NCBI RefSeq assembly: GCF_001483745.1 | Contig: NZ_LQBL01000003.1 | Location: 63,425 to 127,424, forward strand | DNA length: 64,000 bases | From: Serinicoccus chungangensis | Lineage (GTDB): Bacteria; Actinomycetota; Actinomycetes; Actinomycetales; Dermatophilaceae | Reading direction: 5' to 3' | In this document: positions 57,999-64,000 of the stretch, in pieces | Layout of the letters: every line of letters begins with the position of its first letter | Position numbering within the stretch: position 1 is the first letter of the stretch | Notes under the pieces: generated by a model | Database searches by the model: none | What the model was told of the DNA's origin: nothing | What the model saw: the letters and a program-made list of their open reading frames with translations, nothing else | Position numbers and translations under genes: made by a program

Positions 57999-59719
57999 GC
58001 CCCATCCAGGCCTGGACGCTCGTCTTCGTCGTCCTCACGTTCGGTTTCTACATCTGGATCGCCTACCGCAGCCGGGTCTCCGACACGGCCGGGTTCTACG
58101 TGGCCGGCGGCGGCATCCCCGCGCCGGCCAACGGTGCGGCGGTCGCCGCCGACTGGATGAGCGCCGCGTCGTTCATCTCGATGGCCGGGCTCATCGCCTT
58201 CAGCCAGAACGGCTACGCCGGCTCGGTCTTCCTCATGGGCTGGACCGGCGGCTACGTGCTGCTGGCGCTCCTGCTGGCGCCCTACCTGCGCAAGTTCGGC
58301 AAGTACACCGTGCCCGACTTCGTCGGCGACCGCTACAACGAGACCGCCCGCCTGGTCTCGGTGGTCTGCGCTCTGGTCGTGTCGTTCGTCTACGTCGCCG
58401 GGCAGATGGCCGGGGTGGGCGTGGTCTTCCAGCGCTTCCTCGGCGTCGACCGCACCTGGGGCGTCGTCATCGGCATGGCCATCGTCTTCCTCTACGCCGT
58501 GCTCGGTGGCATGAAGGGCATCACCTGGACCCAGGTCGCGCAGTACTCCGTGCTCATCATCGCCTACATCATCCCCGCGGTGGCGATCTCGCTGCAGCTG
58601 TCCGGCAACCCCTTCCCGCAGATCGGCTTCGGGCAGATCCTCGGCGAGCTGGACGGCCTGCAGCAGGACCTCGGGCTGGCGGCCTACACCGAGGCCTTCA
58701 CCCAGACCTCCATGGTCAACATGCTCCTCATCACCGCCGCCCTGATGTTCGGGACCGCGGGGCTGCCGCACGTCATCGTCCGCTTCTACACCGCCAAGTC
58801 GGTGCGGGCCGCGCGCTACTCGGCGCTGTGGGCGCTGTTCTTCATCTCGCTGCTCTACACGATCGCCCCGGCGGTCGGCGCGTTCAGCAAGTACAACGTG
58901 CTGACCCAGATCCCGGGCAGCGCGATCGGTGACACCCCGGCGTGGTTCAACACCTGGAGCGACGTCGGGCTCATCACCGTCACCGACCTCAACGGCAACG
59001 GGGTCATCGACGTCGCCGGGGCGATCGGCGAGGGCACCGAGCTGGCGATCAACAACGACATCGTCGTGCTCGCGGCCCCGGAGATCGCCGGCCTGCCGGC
59101 GCCCATCGTCGGCCTGGTCGCGGCCGGCGGTCTGGCGGCGGCGCTGTCCACCGCCTCGGGTCTGCTCCTGGTCATCTCCAGCTCGGTGGCCAACGACATC
59201 TACTGGAAGAAGATCAACCCGCGGGCCACCGACGCCCAGCAGCTGCGCGTCGGCCGGATCGCCATGGCCGCCGCCATCCTCGTCGCGGGCTACCTCGGCA
59301 TCAACCCGCCCGGGTTCGTGGCCGAGGTGGTCGCCCTCGCGTTCGGTCTGGCCGCCGCCTCCTTCTTCCCGATCCTCTTCCTGGGGATCTTCTGGAAGAA
59401 GGCGACCGCCACGGCCGCCGCGACCGGTATGGCGGTCGGGTTGAGCGTCACGCTGCTGTACCAGCTGTGGACTCTGCCGACCTTCTTCGGCAACGAGCCG
59501 ATCCTGGGCATCCCCGCGACCGGCATCGGGACGATCGGCATGATCCTCAACCTCCTCACCATCGTCGTCGTCTCGCGCTTCACCAAGGAGCCCAGCGAGC
59601 TGATGCAGCAGGTGGTGGAGGACGTCCGCTACCCGGGCCGCTCGGAGCTGGTGGCCGCCCACGCGGAGGGCCACCTCAGCGAGTACGCCGAGGAGCACCA
59701 CCTCGACGACGACCGCTGA
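57995..59719 (+). CDS. SSS-family sodium/solute symporter, DUF4212-partner type
   Basis: A 574-residue symporter with about 13-14 helices. SDTAGFYVAGGGIPAPANGAAVAADWMSAASFISMAG is the Na+-binding TM1/TM2 region, VPDFVGDRYNETARLV the following signature, and LPHVIVRFYTAKSVRAARYS the later SSS motif. It is related to ActP/YjcG acetate permeases and most likely imports acetate or another short-chain monocarboxylate; the substrate is inferred. The GTG at 57995 overlaps the DUF4212 stop, so the two are translationally coupled. A hairpin terminator follows. Confidence 0.92.
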   Translation: MSPIQAWTLVFVVLTFGFYIWIAYRSRVSDTAGFYVAGGGIPAPANGAAVAADWMSAASFISMAGLIAFSQNGYAGSVFLMGWTGGYVLLALLLAPYLRKFGKYTVPDFVGDRYNETARLVSVVCALVVSFVYVAGQMAGVGVVFQRFLGVDRTWGVVIGMAIVFLYAVLGGMKGITWTQVAQYSVLIIAYIIPAVAISLQLSGNPFPQIGFGQILGELDGLQQDLGLAAYTEAFTQTSMVNMLLITAALMFGTAGLPHVIVRFYTAKSVRAARYSALWALFFISLLYTIAPAVGAFSKYNVLTQIPGSAIGDTPAWFNTWSDVGLITVTDLNGNGVIDVAGAIGEGTELAINNDIVVLAAPEIAGLPAPIVGLVAAGGLAAALSTASGLLLVISSSVANDIYWKKINPRATDAQQLRVGRIAMAAAILVAGYLGINPPGFVAEVVALAFGLAAASFFPILFLGIFWKKATATAAATGMAVGLSVTLLYQLWTLPTFFGNEPILGIPATGIGTIGMILNLLTIVVVSRFTKEPSELMQQVVEDVRYPGRSELVAAHAEGHLSEYAEEHHLDDDR

Positions 59720-59741
59720 ACGACCGCCGAGGCACCACCCA

Positions 59742-59779
59742 CCGGCCGCCCGACCTGCCCCTGCAGGACGGGCGGCCGG
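59742..59779 (+). terminator. terminator after the symporter gene
   Basis: Arms CCGGCCGCCCG (59742-59752) and CGGGCGGCCGG (59769-59779) form an 11-bp stem, with an inner CCTG/CAGG, 22 bp after the stop. Confidence 0.7.
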
Positions 59780-59789
59780 TCCGCGTGCC

Positions 59790-59855
59790 GCACCGGACGC
59801 GCGGTGGGGACGCACCGGACGCGCGGTGGGGACGCACCGGACGCGCGGTGGGGAC
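59790..59855. repeat. 22-bp tandem repeat, three perfect copies
   Basis: Units begin at 59790, 59812 and 59834, each GCACCGGACGCGCGGTGGGG plus AC. Each can fold through CACCG/CGGTG. The core GACGCACCGGACGCG is shared with the 22-bp array at 47681-47744 (there in opposite orientation). It lies in the 228-bp spacer between the symporter and the beta-propeller lipoprotein gene. The rest of that spacer holds the terminator, and no clear promoter was recognised. Confidence 0.9.
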
Positions 59856-59947
59856 GGAACCGGGGAGGGTGACGTGGCGTCATACGCCTGACCGACGCAC
59901 CGCCCGGGCTCGCGCACCGCGGGCCCCCTCCCAGGAATCGAGTCGCC

Positions 59948-61939
59948 ATGACACCGTCGTCTGGCCGCCGCACCGCCCTCGCCGCCTCCCTGCTCGCCCT
60001 GCCGCTGGCGCTGGGGGCCTGCACCCCGGCCGACGTCGTCGCCCCGCCGCGTGCGGGGGCCGCCGAGCTCACCGACTTCGGCTCCTGCGAGGAGCTGCTG
60101 GACTACGTCCAGGAGCACGCGCTCGAGCGGGTCGGGCCGTGGGGGCTCGGTACCGGTGCCGGGTGGTTCGGGCCGGACCTCGCGAGGGAGGAGTCCGGAG
60201 CCGCCGACAGCTCGGTGGGGGGTGGCGACGGGACGGGCAGCGCCGTGGAGGGGCAGGACTTCTCCGGCACCAACAACCAGGAGCAGGGCGTGGAGGAGCC
60301 CGACGTCGTGCAGACCGACGGGGAGATCCTCGTGACGACCCGGGGTGGCCGGCTGGTCGTCGTCGACGTCGCGACCCGCACCCAGGTCGGCTCGCTGCGG
60401 CTCCCGGGGCGCGACCTCGGGTCGGACGCGGAGCTCCTGCTGGACCGCGCCACCGGGCAGGTCCTGGTGCTCACCCGCGAGTGGCCGCAGCAGGTCGCGC
60501 CGATGCCGACCCCCGACGCCGCGGACGGGCTGACCTCCTTCCCCGCGTTCGAGGCCACCCGGACCGTCGTCACCCTCGTCGACGTCTCGGACCCGACGGA
60601 GCCGAGCGCCGGCGGCACGCTCCGGCTGGAGGGCGACTACCGCTCGGCACGGATGCAGGACGGCACCGCCCGGGTCGTCATGGTCACCCCACCCCCCGGG
60701 CTGGCGTTCGTCCAGCCGCGCACCGGGAGCCTCGTCGCCGAGGAGGAGGCCGAGCAGGTCAACCGCGACATCATCCGGGCCTCGACGCTGGACGACTGGC
60801 TGCCCCACGTCCAGACCGTCCAGGGCACCCGCTCCGACGGGGCCCGGCTCGCGGTGCCCTGCGAGGACGTGGCCCGGCCGCCGGAGTTCTCCGGGCTCAC
60901 CACCATGTCGGTGCTCACCGTCGACCTGGCGCAGGACGAGCTCGAGATCACCTCCGCCGGTGGGCTCATCGCCTCCGGCTCCACGGTGTATGCCTCGACC
61001 GACCGCCTCGTCGTGGCGACCAGCCCGTGGGAGGCCTGGTCCTCCGCCGCCGGCGACGGGCCGGACACGCTCCCCCGGGGTGGCGGGGCAGCGGCCACCA
61101 CCGCCCTGCACACCTTCGACCTCACCGCCCCGGACTCGACCGCCCACGTGGCCTCGGGGAGCGTGCCGGGCCGTCTGCTCGGCCAGTTCAGCCTGGACGA
61201 GGACGGGGGGAGGATCCGGGTCGCCACGACCATGGACGGCTCGGGCAGCACCCCGTCCAGCAGCTCGCTGGTGGTGCTCGCCGAGGAGGGGGACCGGCTG
61301 GTCGAGCAGGGGCGCGTCGACGGCCTCGGCGAGACCGAGCAGATCTACGCGGTGCGCTACCTGTCCGCCGACACCGCGGCGGTGGTGACCTTCCGGCAGA
61401 CCGACCCGCTCTACCTGCTCGACACCTCCGACCCCGCCGAGCCCCGGGTCACCGGCGAGCTGAAGATCCCCGGCTACTCGGCATACCTCCACCCGGTGGG
61501 CGAGGACCTGCTGCTCGGCGTCGGCCAGGACGCGACCGACGACGGGCGGACGACGGGGCTGCAGGTCTCGCTGTTCGACATCTCCGACCCGTCCGCCCCG
61601 ACCCAGGTCGCGAAGCAGACGTGGGCGGACCACTGGTCCGCCGCGGAGCACGACCACCGGGCCTTCACGTGGTGGCCGCGGACCGGGCAGCTCTTCCTGC
61701 CCGCCGAGGCGTGGACCGAGACCTCGCAGTGGACCGGCGTCGTCTCGGCCGGTGTCGACGCCGGCGCCCTGGCCCAGGGCCCGCGGCTGCAGCTGGGCGG
61801 CGACTCCGGCGTGACCGGGGACCACGCCCGCCGCACCCTGGTCGTCGACGACCACCTCTGGGTCCTGGGCGAGAGCACCCTGCACGTGGCCGACCTCACG
61901 ACCCTGGAGCCGGTGAGCACCATCGACCTCGGAGCCTGA
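59948..61939 (+). CDS. beta-propeller domain lipoprotein
   Basis: A 663-residue exported protein. The signal peptide RRTALAASLLALPLALGAC ends with lipobox Cys25. FSGTNNQEQGVEEPDVVQTDGEILVTTRGGRLVVVDV is the diagnostic start of the secreted beta-propeller family (TNNQ-GVDEADIVKTDG). Repeated blades follow: VVTLVDVSDPTEP, PLYLLDTSDPAEPRVTGELKIPGYSAYLHPVGEDLLLGVG, and SLFDISDPSAPTQVAKQ. The role is unknown; it is anchored to the outer face of the membrane and probably a binding scaffold. It has no peptidase domain. Confidence 0.88.
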   Translation: MTPSSGRRTALAASLLALPLALGACTPADVVAPPRAGAAELTDFGSCEELLDYVQEHALERVGPWGLGTGAGWFGPDLAREESGAADSSVGGGDGTGSAVEGQDFSGTNNQEQGVEEPDVVQTDGEILVTTRGGRLVVVDVATRTQVGSLRLPGRDLGSDAELLLDRATGQVLVLTREWPQQVAPMPTPDAADGLTSFPAFEATRTVVTLVDVSDPTEPSAGGTLRLEGDYRSARMQDGTARVVMVTPPPGLAFVQPRTGSLVAEEEAEQVNRDIIRASTLDDWLPHVQTVQGTRSDGARLAVPCEDVARPPEFSGLTTMSVLTVDLAQDELEITSAGGLIASGSTVYASTDRLVVATSPWEAWSSAAGDGPDTLPRGGGAAATTALHTFDLTAPDSTAHVASGSVPGRLLGQFSLDEDGGRIRVATTMDGSGSTPSSSSLVVLAEEGDRLVEQGRVDGLGETEQIYAVRYLSADTAAVVTFRQTDPLYLLDTSDPAEPRVTGELKIPGYSAYLHPVGEDLLLGVGQDATDDGRTTGLQVSLFDISDPSAPTQVAKQTWADHWSAAEHDHRAFTWWPRTGQLFLPAEAWTETSQWTGVVSAGVDAGALAQGPRLQLGGDSGVTGDHARRTLVVDDHLWVLGESTLHVADLTTLEPVSTIDLGA

Positions 61940-61945
61940 GCATGG

Positions 61946-62011
61946 TGGTGCAGGAACGGTGCTGCGCACGGGTCGTCCTGGCGACCACCGTGCAGCACCG
62001 TTCCTGCACCA
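61946..62011. repeat. long hairpin repeat, copy 1 (upstream of AbiEi-like gene)
   Basis: Perfect 19-bp arms GGTGCAGGAACGGTGCTGC (61947-61965) and its complement (61992-62010) enclose a nested GGTCG/CGACC stem. A second, similar element lies at 63052-63121, so the two copies flank one gene. It starts 7 bp after the lipoprotein stop, so it may also act as its terminator. Confidence 0.9.
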
Positions 62012-62078
62012 TCCTGCTCGTCCACAGGGCGGAGGCTGCTCGCTGCGCGGGCCCGGCGCGCCGCGGCAGCATGGTCGC

Positions 62079-63047
62079 ATGGCACCGCAGCACCCGCCCT
62101 TCCCCGACGTCGCCGGCCAGCGCGGGCTCGCGACCGTCGGGCAGCTGCGGGGCGCGGGGTGGACGCCGGCGCAGATCCGGCACCGACGCTCGACGGTATG
62201 GCGCATGCCCTACCCGCGCGTCGTGTCCCCCCACCGTGGGCCGCTGGGCCCCGAGGCGCTCCTCACGGCCACGGCGCTGTGGGCGGGTGAGGACGCGGTG
62301 CTGACCGGCCTGGTCGCCCTCCGCGAGCACGGGGTCCGGACGCCGCCGCGGCAGGTCGCGACCTTCCTCGTGCCGGCCACGGCCCGGGCGCGGGAGCACG
62401 ACGGGGCCAGGGCCGTCCGGACCACCCGGCTCCCCGACCCCGCGAGGCGCGATGGCCCGCTGGCGGTGGCACCGCCCGCGCGGGCGCTGGTGGACGCCGT
62501 GTGCCTGGAGCGGGTGCCGCCGCCCGAGCAGGAGGCGTTGGCCATCGCGATCCTGCAGCGCGGGCTCGCCGCGCCGGCGGAGCTGGACGCCGAGCTGTGG
62601 CAGCGCCCGGGGGTGCAGGTGCAGCGGGTGCGCGCCGGGCTGGAGGCCTTCACCGGGGGCGCCTGGTCCCGCCCGGAGGCGGTCCTGCGCCGCCTATGGG
62701 ACCGACGGCCGGACCTGCCCGTGCTGCTGACCAACTGCCGGCTCGTGCACGCCCGGACCGGCCGCTTCCTCGCCTGCCCGGACGGCTGGATGCCCACGAT
62801 GGGAGCGGCTCTGCAGGTGCACTCGCGGCAGTACCACCAGGGCGTCGACGACCGGGGCGGTGACCGGTGGGCCGCGACCGTCGAGAAGGACTCCGTCCTG
62901 GTGGCCGCCGGGGCGAGGGTGCTCGGCGTGACCCCGTGGACCCTGCACGCCCGACCCCGGAGCTTCCTCGCCAGGGTGGACGAGCTGGTCGCGTTGGGCC
63001 CCGCGTCGCCGATGCCGGACGTGCGGGTCGTCGAGCGGCGGGGCTGA
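62079..63047 (+). CDS. AbiEi antitoxin-like / DUF559-type conserved protein
   Basis: A 322-residue protein. The N-terminal segment AGQRGLATVGQLRGAGWTPAQIRHRRSTVWRMPYPRVV is the wHTH region typical of AbiEi-type antitoxins and related actinobacterial proteins. ALLTATALWAGEDAVLTGLVALREHGV and RDGPLAVAPPARALVDAVCLE follow the same family pattern. The C-terminal nuclease-like Lys/Asp set of DUF559 is not clear. No AbiEii-type toxin gene is adjacent, so it is probably an orphan. The ATG at 62079 is chosen because upstream in-frame codons lie in the hairpin repeat. Identification is moderate. Confidence 0.6.
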   Translation: MAPQHPPFPDVAGQRGLATVGQLRGAGWTPAQIRHRRSTVWRMPYPRVVSPHRGPLGPEALLTATALWAGEDAVLTGLVALREHGVRTPPRQVATFLVPATARAREHDGARAVRTTRLPDPARRDGPLAVAPPARALVDAVCLERVPPPEQEALAIAILQRGLAAPAELDAELWQRPGVQVQRVRAGLEAFTGGAWSRPEAVLRRLWDRRPDLPVLLTNCRLVHARTGRFLACPDGWMPTMGAALQVHSRQYHQGVDDRGGDRWAATVEKDSVLVAAGARVLGVTPWTLHARPRSFLARVDELVALGPASPMPDVRVVERRG

Positions 63048-63051
63048 CCCC

Positions 63052-63121
63052 GGTGGTGCACGAACGGTGCTGCGGACCGGTCGCCCTGGCGACCACCCTG
63101 CAGCACCATTTCTGCACCACC
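63052..63121. repeat. long hairpin repeat, copy 2 (downstream of AbiEi-like gene)
   Basis: 22-bp arms (63052-63073 and 63100-63121) pair with three mismatches and enclose GGTCG...CGACC. Sequence and layout follow copy 1 closely, including CGGTGCTGC, CCTGGCGACCACC and TGCAGCACC. It starts 5 bp after the stop of the AbiEi-like gene. Confidence 0.9.
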
Positions 63122-63254
63122 CCCGGTTTCGTGGCGAGCGACGAGGTGACCCGGCTCTGCACCGCAGCGGGCGGCATACCGAAGGATTGAACCAAGGGAC
63201 CATCTCCGCTGCAGATCTTGCGGGAGAGGCGTGCTCGGACGGCCTGCGCCCGCA
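63122..63254. other. intergenic stretch before the metY leader
   Basis: No gene, RNA or repeat could be supported here beyond one GGCATACC octamer (63174-63181). The whole gap between the AbiEi-like gene and metY is 402 bp; the rest holds the hairpin repeat and the metY promoter and leader. Confidence 0.5.
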
Positions 63255-63283
63255 TTGACTTCGTGGTGACCGGCCTGTAGAAC
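63255..63283 (+). promoter_or_regulatory. promoter of the metY leader
   Basis: TTGACT (63255-63260), a 17-bp spacer, then TAGAAC (63278-63283), close to consensus. The ATG of the leader ORF is seven bases after the -10 box, so translation of the leader would begin at the very 5' end of the mRNA. Confidence 0.7.
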
Positions 63284-63290
63284 AGGACGC

Positions 63291-63326
63291 ATGACGAGCC
63301 GCTCCCGCCGAATGCGCCGCTGCTGA
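63291..63326 (+). CDS. leaderless sORF upstream of metY (MTSRSRRMRRC)
   Basis: Eleven codons plus stop: ATG ACG AGC CGC TCC CGC CGA ATG CGC CGC TGC TGA. The last sense codon is Cys and an internal Met is present. Leaderless Cys-containing sORFs act as cysteine-responsive attenuators in mycobacteria. Here the Cys codon and stop lie inside arm 1 of an RNA switch (63320-63330), 123 bp before metY. No other gene explains this promoter. Confidence 0.65.
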   Translation: MTSRSRRMRRC

Positions 63327-63404
63327 GCCCACCCCTCGCAGCCGACGCGCCGCGGACGACCCTTCTCCGCCCCGTCCCTCCCGCTGCTGAGGCGGGCTCA
63401 GCAG
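63320..63404 (+). promoter_or_regulatory. mutually exclusive hairpins in the metY 5' region
   Basis: Arm 1 CTGCTGAGCCC (63320-63330) and arm 3 GGGCTCAGCAG (63394-63404) are perfect 11-bp complements. Arm 2 CTGCTGAG (63384-63391) pairs with the last 8 bases of arm 3 in a local hairpin with loop GCGGG. The pairings exclude each other, and a ribosome at the sORF's Cys or stop codon would cover arm 1. This is the layout of a translation-sensitive attenuator. No U-tract follows, so control would act through Rho or on metY translation. Confidence 0.6.
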
Positions 63405-63449
63405 AGTGACCAGCACCCTGCCACCCCCCAGCGAGAGACGAGACCTCCC

Positions 63450-64000
63450 TTGAGCACCTACAGCGACTTCGCCACCCGGCAGATCCACGCCGGCCAGACC
63501 CCCGACACCCAGACCGGCGCGCGCGCCCTGCCGATCTACCAGACCACCTCCTACGTCTTCGACGACGCCGACCAGGCAGCCGACCGGTTCGCCCTGGCCG
63601 AGCTCGGGCCGATCTACACCCGCATCACCAACCCCACCACCGAGACGGTCGAGAACCGCATCGCCGACCTCGAGGGCGGCGTCGGTGCCCTGCTCGTGGC
63701 CTCCGGCTCCTCGGCCGTCACCCTGTCGCTGCTCAACGTCGCCGGCGCCGGCGACCACATCGTCTCCTCCCCCAGCCTCTACGGCGGCACCCAGAACCTC
63801 TTCGCGCGCACCCTGCCCCGCCTGGGGATCGAGGTGACCTTCGTCGAGGACCCGGCCGACCCCGAGGCGTGGCGGGCCGCCGCGCGCCCGGAGACCAAGG
63901 CGTTCTTCGGCGAGACGATCGCCAACCCCAGCAGCGACGTGCTCGACCTGCGCGCGGTCGCCGACGTCGCGCACGAGGTGGGCGTGCCCCTCGTCGTGGA
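63450..64000 (+). CDS. metY: O-acetylhomoserine aminocarboxypropyltransferase (sulfhydrylase), partial
   Basis: PLP enzyme that makes homocysteine from O-acetylhomoserine and sulfide, feeding MetH. The 183 visible residues begin STYSDFATRQIHAGQTPDTQTGARALPIYQTTSYVF, the family N-terminus. YTRITNPTTETVENRIADLEGG and ALLVASGSSAVTLSLLNVAGAGDHIVSS follow, with SLYGGTQNLF and FGETIANPSSDVLDL. The PLP-Lys lies beyond the window. The start is TTG at 63450, the only start codon fitting the family N-terminus. The leader upstream suggests regulation by cysteine supply. Confidence 0.9.
   Translation, partial: MSTYSDFATRQIHAGQTPDTQTGARALPIYQTTSYVFDDADQAADRFALAELGPIYTRITNPTTETVENRIADLEGGVGALLVASGSSAVTLSLLNVAGAGDHIVSSPSLYGGTQNLFARTLPRLGIEVTFVEDPADPEAWRAAARPETKAFFGETIANPSSDVLDLRAVADVAHEVGVPLVV

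Noticed and set aside
57989-62206. 1405-codon minus-strand open frame across the symporter and lipoprotein genes
   Set aside because: Spans two clear plus-strand genes, a terminator and repeats; the translation is low-complexity and matches no fold.
61946-63121. Composite transposon or IS flanking the AbiEi-like gene
   Set aside because: The repeats are hairpins of about 70 bp with no transposase and no target-site duplication that I could see; kept as a repeat pair only.
63255-63449. SAM riboswitch before metY
   Set aside because: No SAM-I/IV core or kink-turn was recognisable; the translated sORF with alternative hairpins explains the region better.

Overview
This 64 kb window is chromosomal DNA of a high-GC (about 72-73% by eye) actinobacterium, most likely a member of the Micrococcales (Intrasporangiaceae/Ornithinimicrobiaceae-like; the family placement is a guess). 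The evidence is gene content: TreY/TreZ trehalose synthesis, a PadR-linked Drr-type ABC locus, a DtxR-type iron box ahead of a siderophore-interacting protein, and many leaderless promoters (a TANNNT -10 box 5-7 nt before the start codon). No phage, insertion sequence, rRNA or CRISPR array is visible. Codons are overwhelmingly G/C-ending, and the long antisense open frames are composition artefacts.

Layout. 1-4.8 kb (minus): hypothetical gene, treZ and treY, overlapping by 4 bp. 5-13 kb (plus): metH, the glycine-betaine importer proVWX, a strong hairpin terminator and a short MTHFR-like protein, a neighbourhood of methyl-donor uptake and methionine synthesis. 13-22.8 kb: a GHSLG hydrolase with an SRPBCC partner, a Ski2-like helicase, small unknowns, an isochorismatase with an NCS1 permease, a secreted endonuclease/phosphatase-fold protein and a LiaF-like protein. 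22.9-26.3 kb: tRNA-Lys, a zinc alcohol dehydrogenase, and a padR-DUF1048-drrA-drrB operon whose two transporter genes are both broken. Related operators lie before the dehydrogenase and before padR. 26.4-36 kb: SnoaL-like protein, duplicated His-rich metal binder, divergent marR/yceI, aldo-keto reductase, pabAB and pirin, NDH-2, GNAT and PHP proteins. 36-43.7 kb: tRNA-Glu/Asp/Phe cluster, an iron ABC importer with a DtxR-like box and a frameshifted thioesterase-like gene, a fused TrpEG-type synthase, and a siderophore-interacting protein with its own box. 43.8-44.8 kb: a three-helix-bundle protein and a degenerate arsenate-reductase-like gene lacking its catalytic Cys and carrying an in-frame TAG. 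44.9-50.2 kb (minus): the ilvB-ilvN-ilvC-ilvD branched-chain operon behind a leader peptide and intrinsic attenuator. 50.2-64 kb: PadR-like regulator with an operator array, lpd, a MurJ-type flippase overlapping a convergent ATP-grasp gene, pspC, a DUF4212/SSS symporter pair, a beta-propeller lipoprotein, an AbiEi-like gene flanked by two copies of a long hairpin repeat, and finally metY (partial) behind a leaderless sORF ending in Cys with mutually exclusive RNA hairpins.

The most interesting signals are (i) the metY leader, which looks like a cysteine-responsive attenuator; (ii) a dispersed octamer GGTATGCC/GGCATACC, about 27 exact copies where about two are expected, while the one-transition neighbour GGTACGCC is almost absent; (iii) the hairpin repeat flanking the AbiEi-like gene; (iv) two 22-bp minisatellites 12 kb apart sharing a core; and (v) the Cys-less arsenate-reductase homologue with an amber codon. 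All counts and alignments were made by eye.
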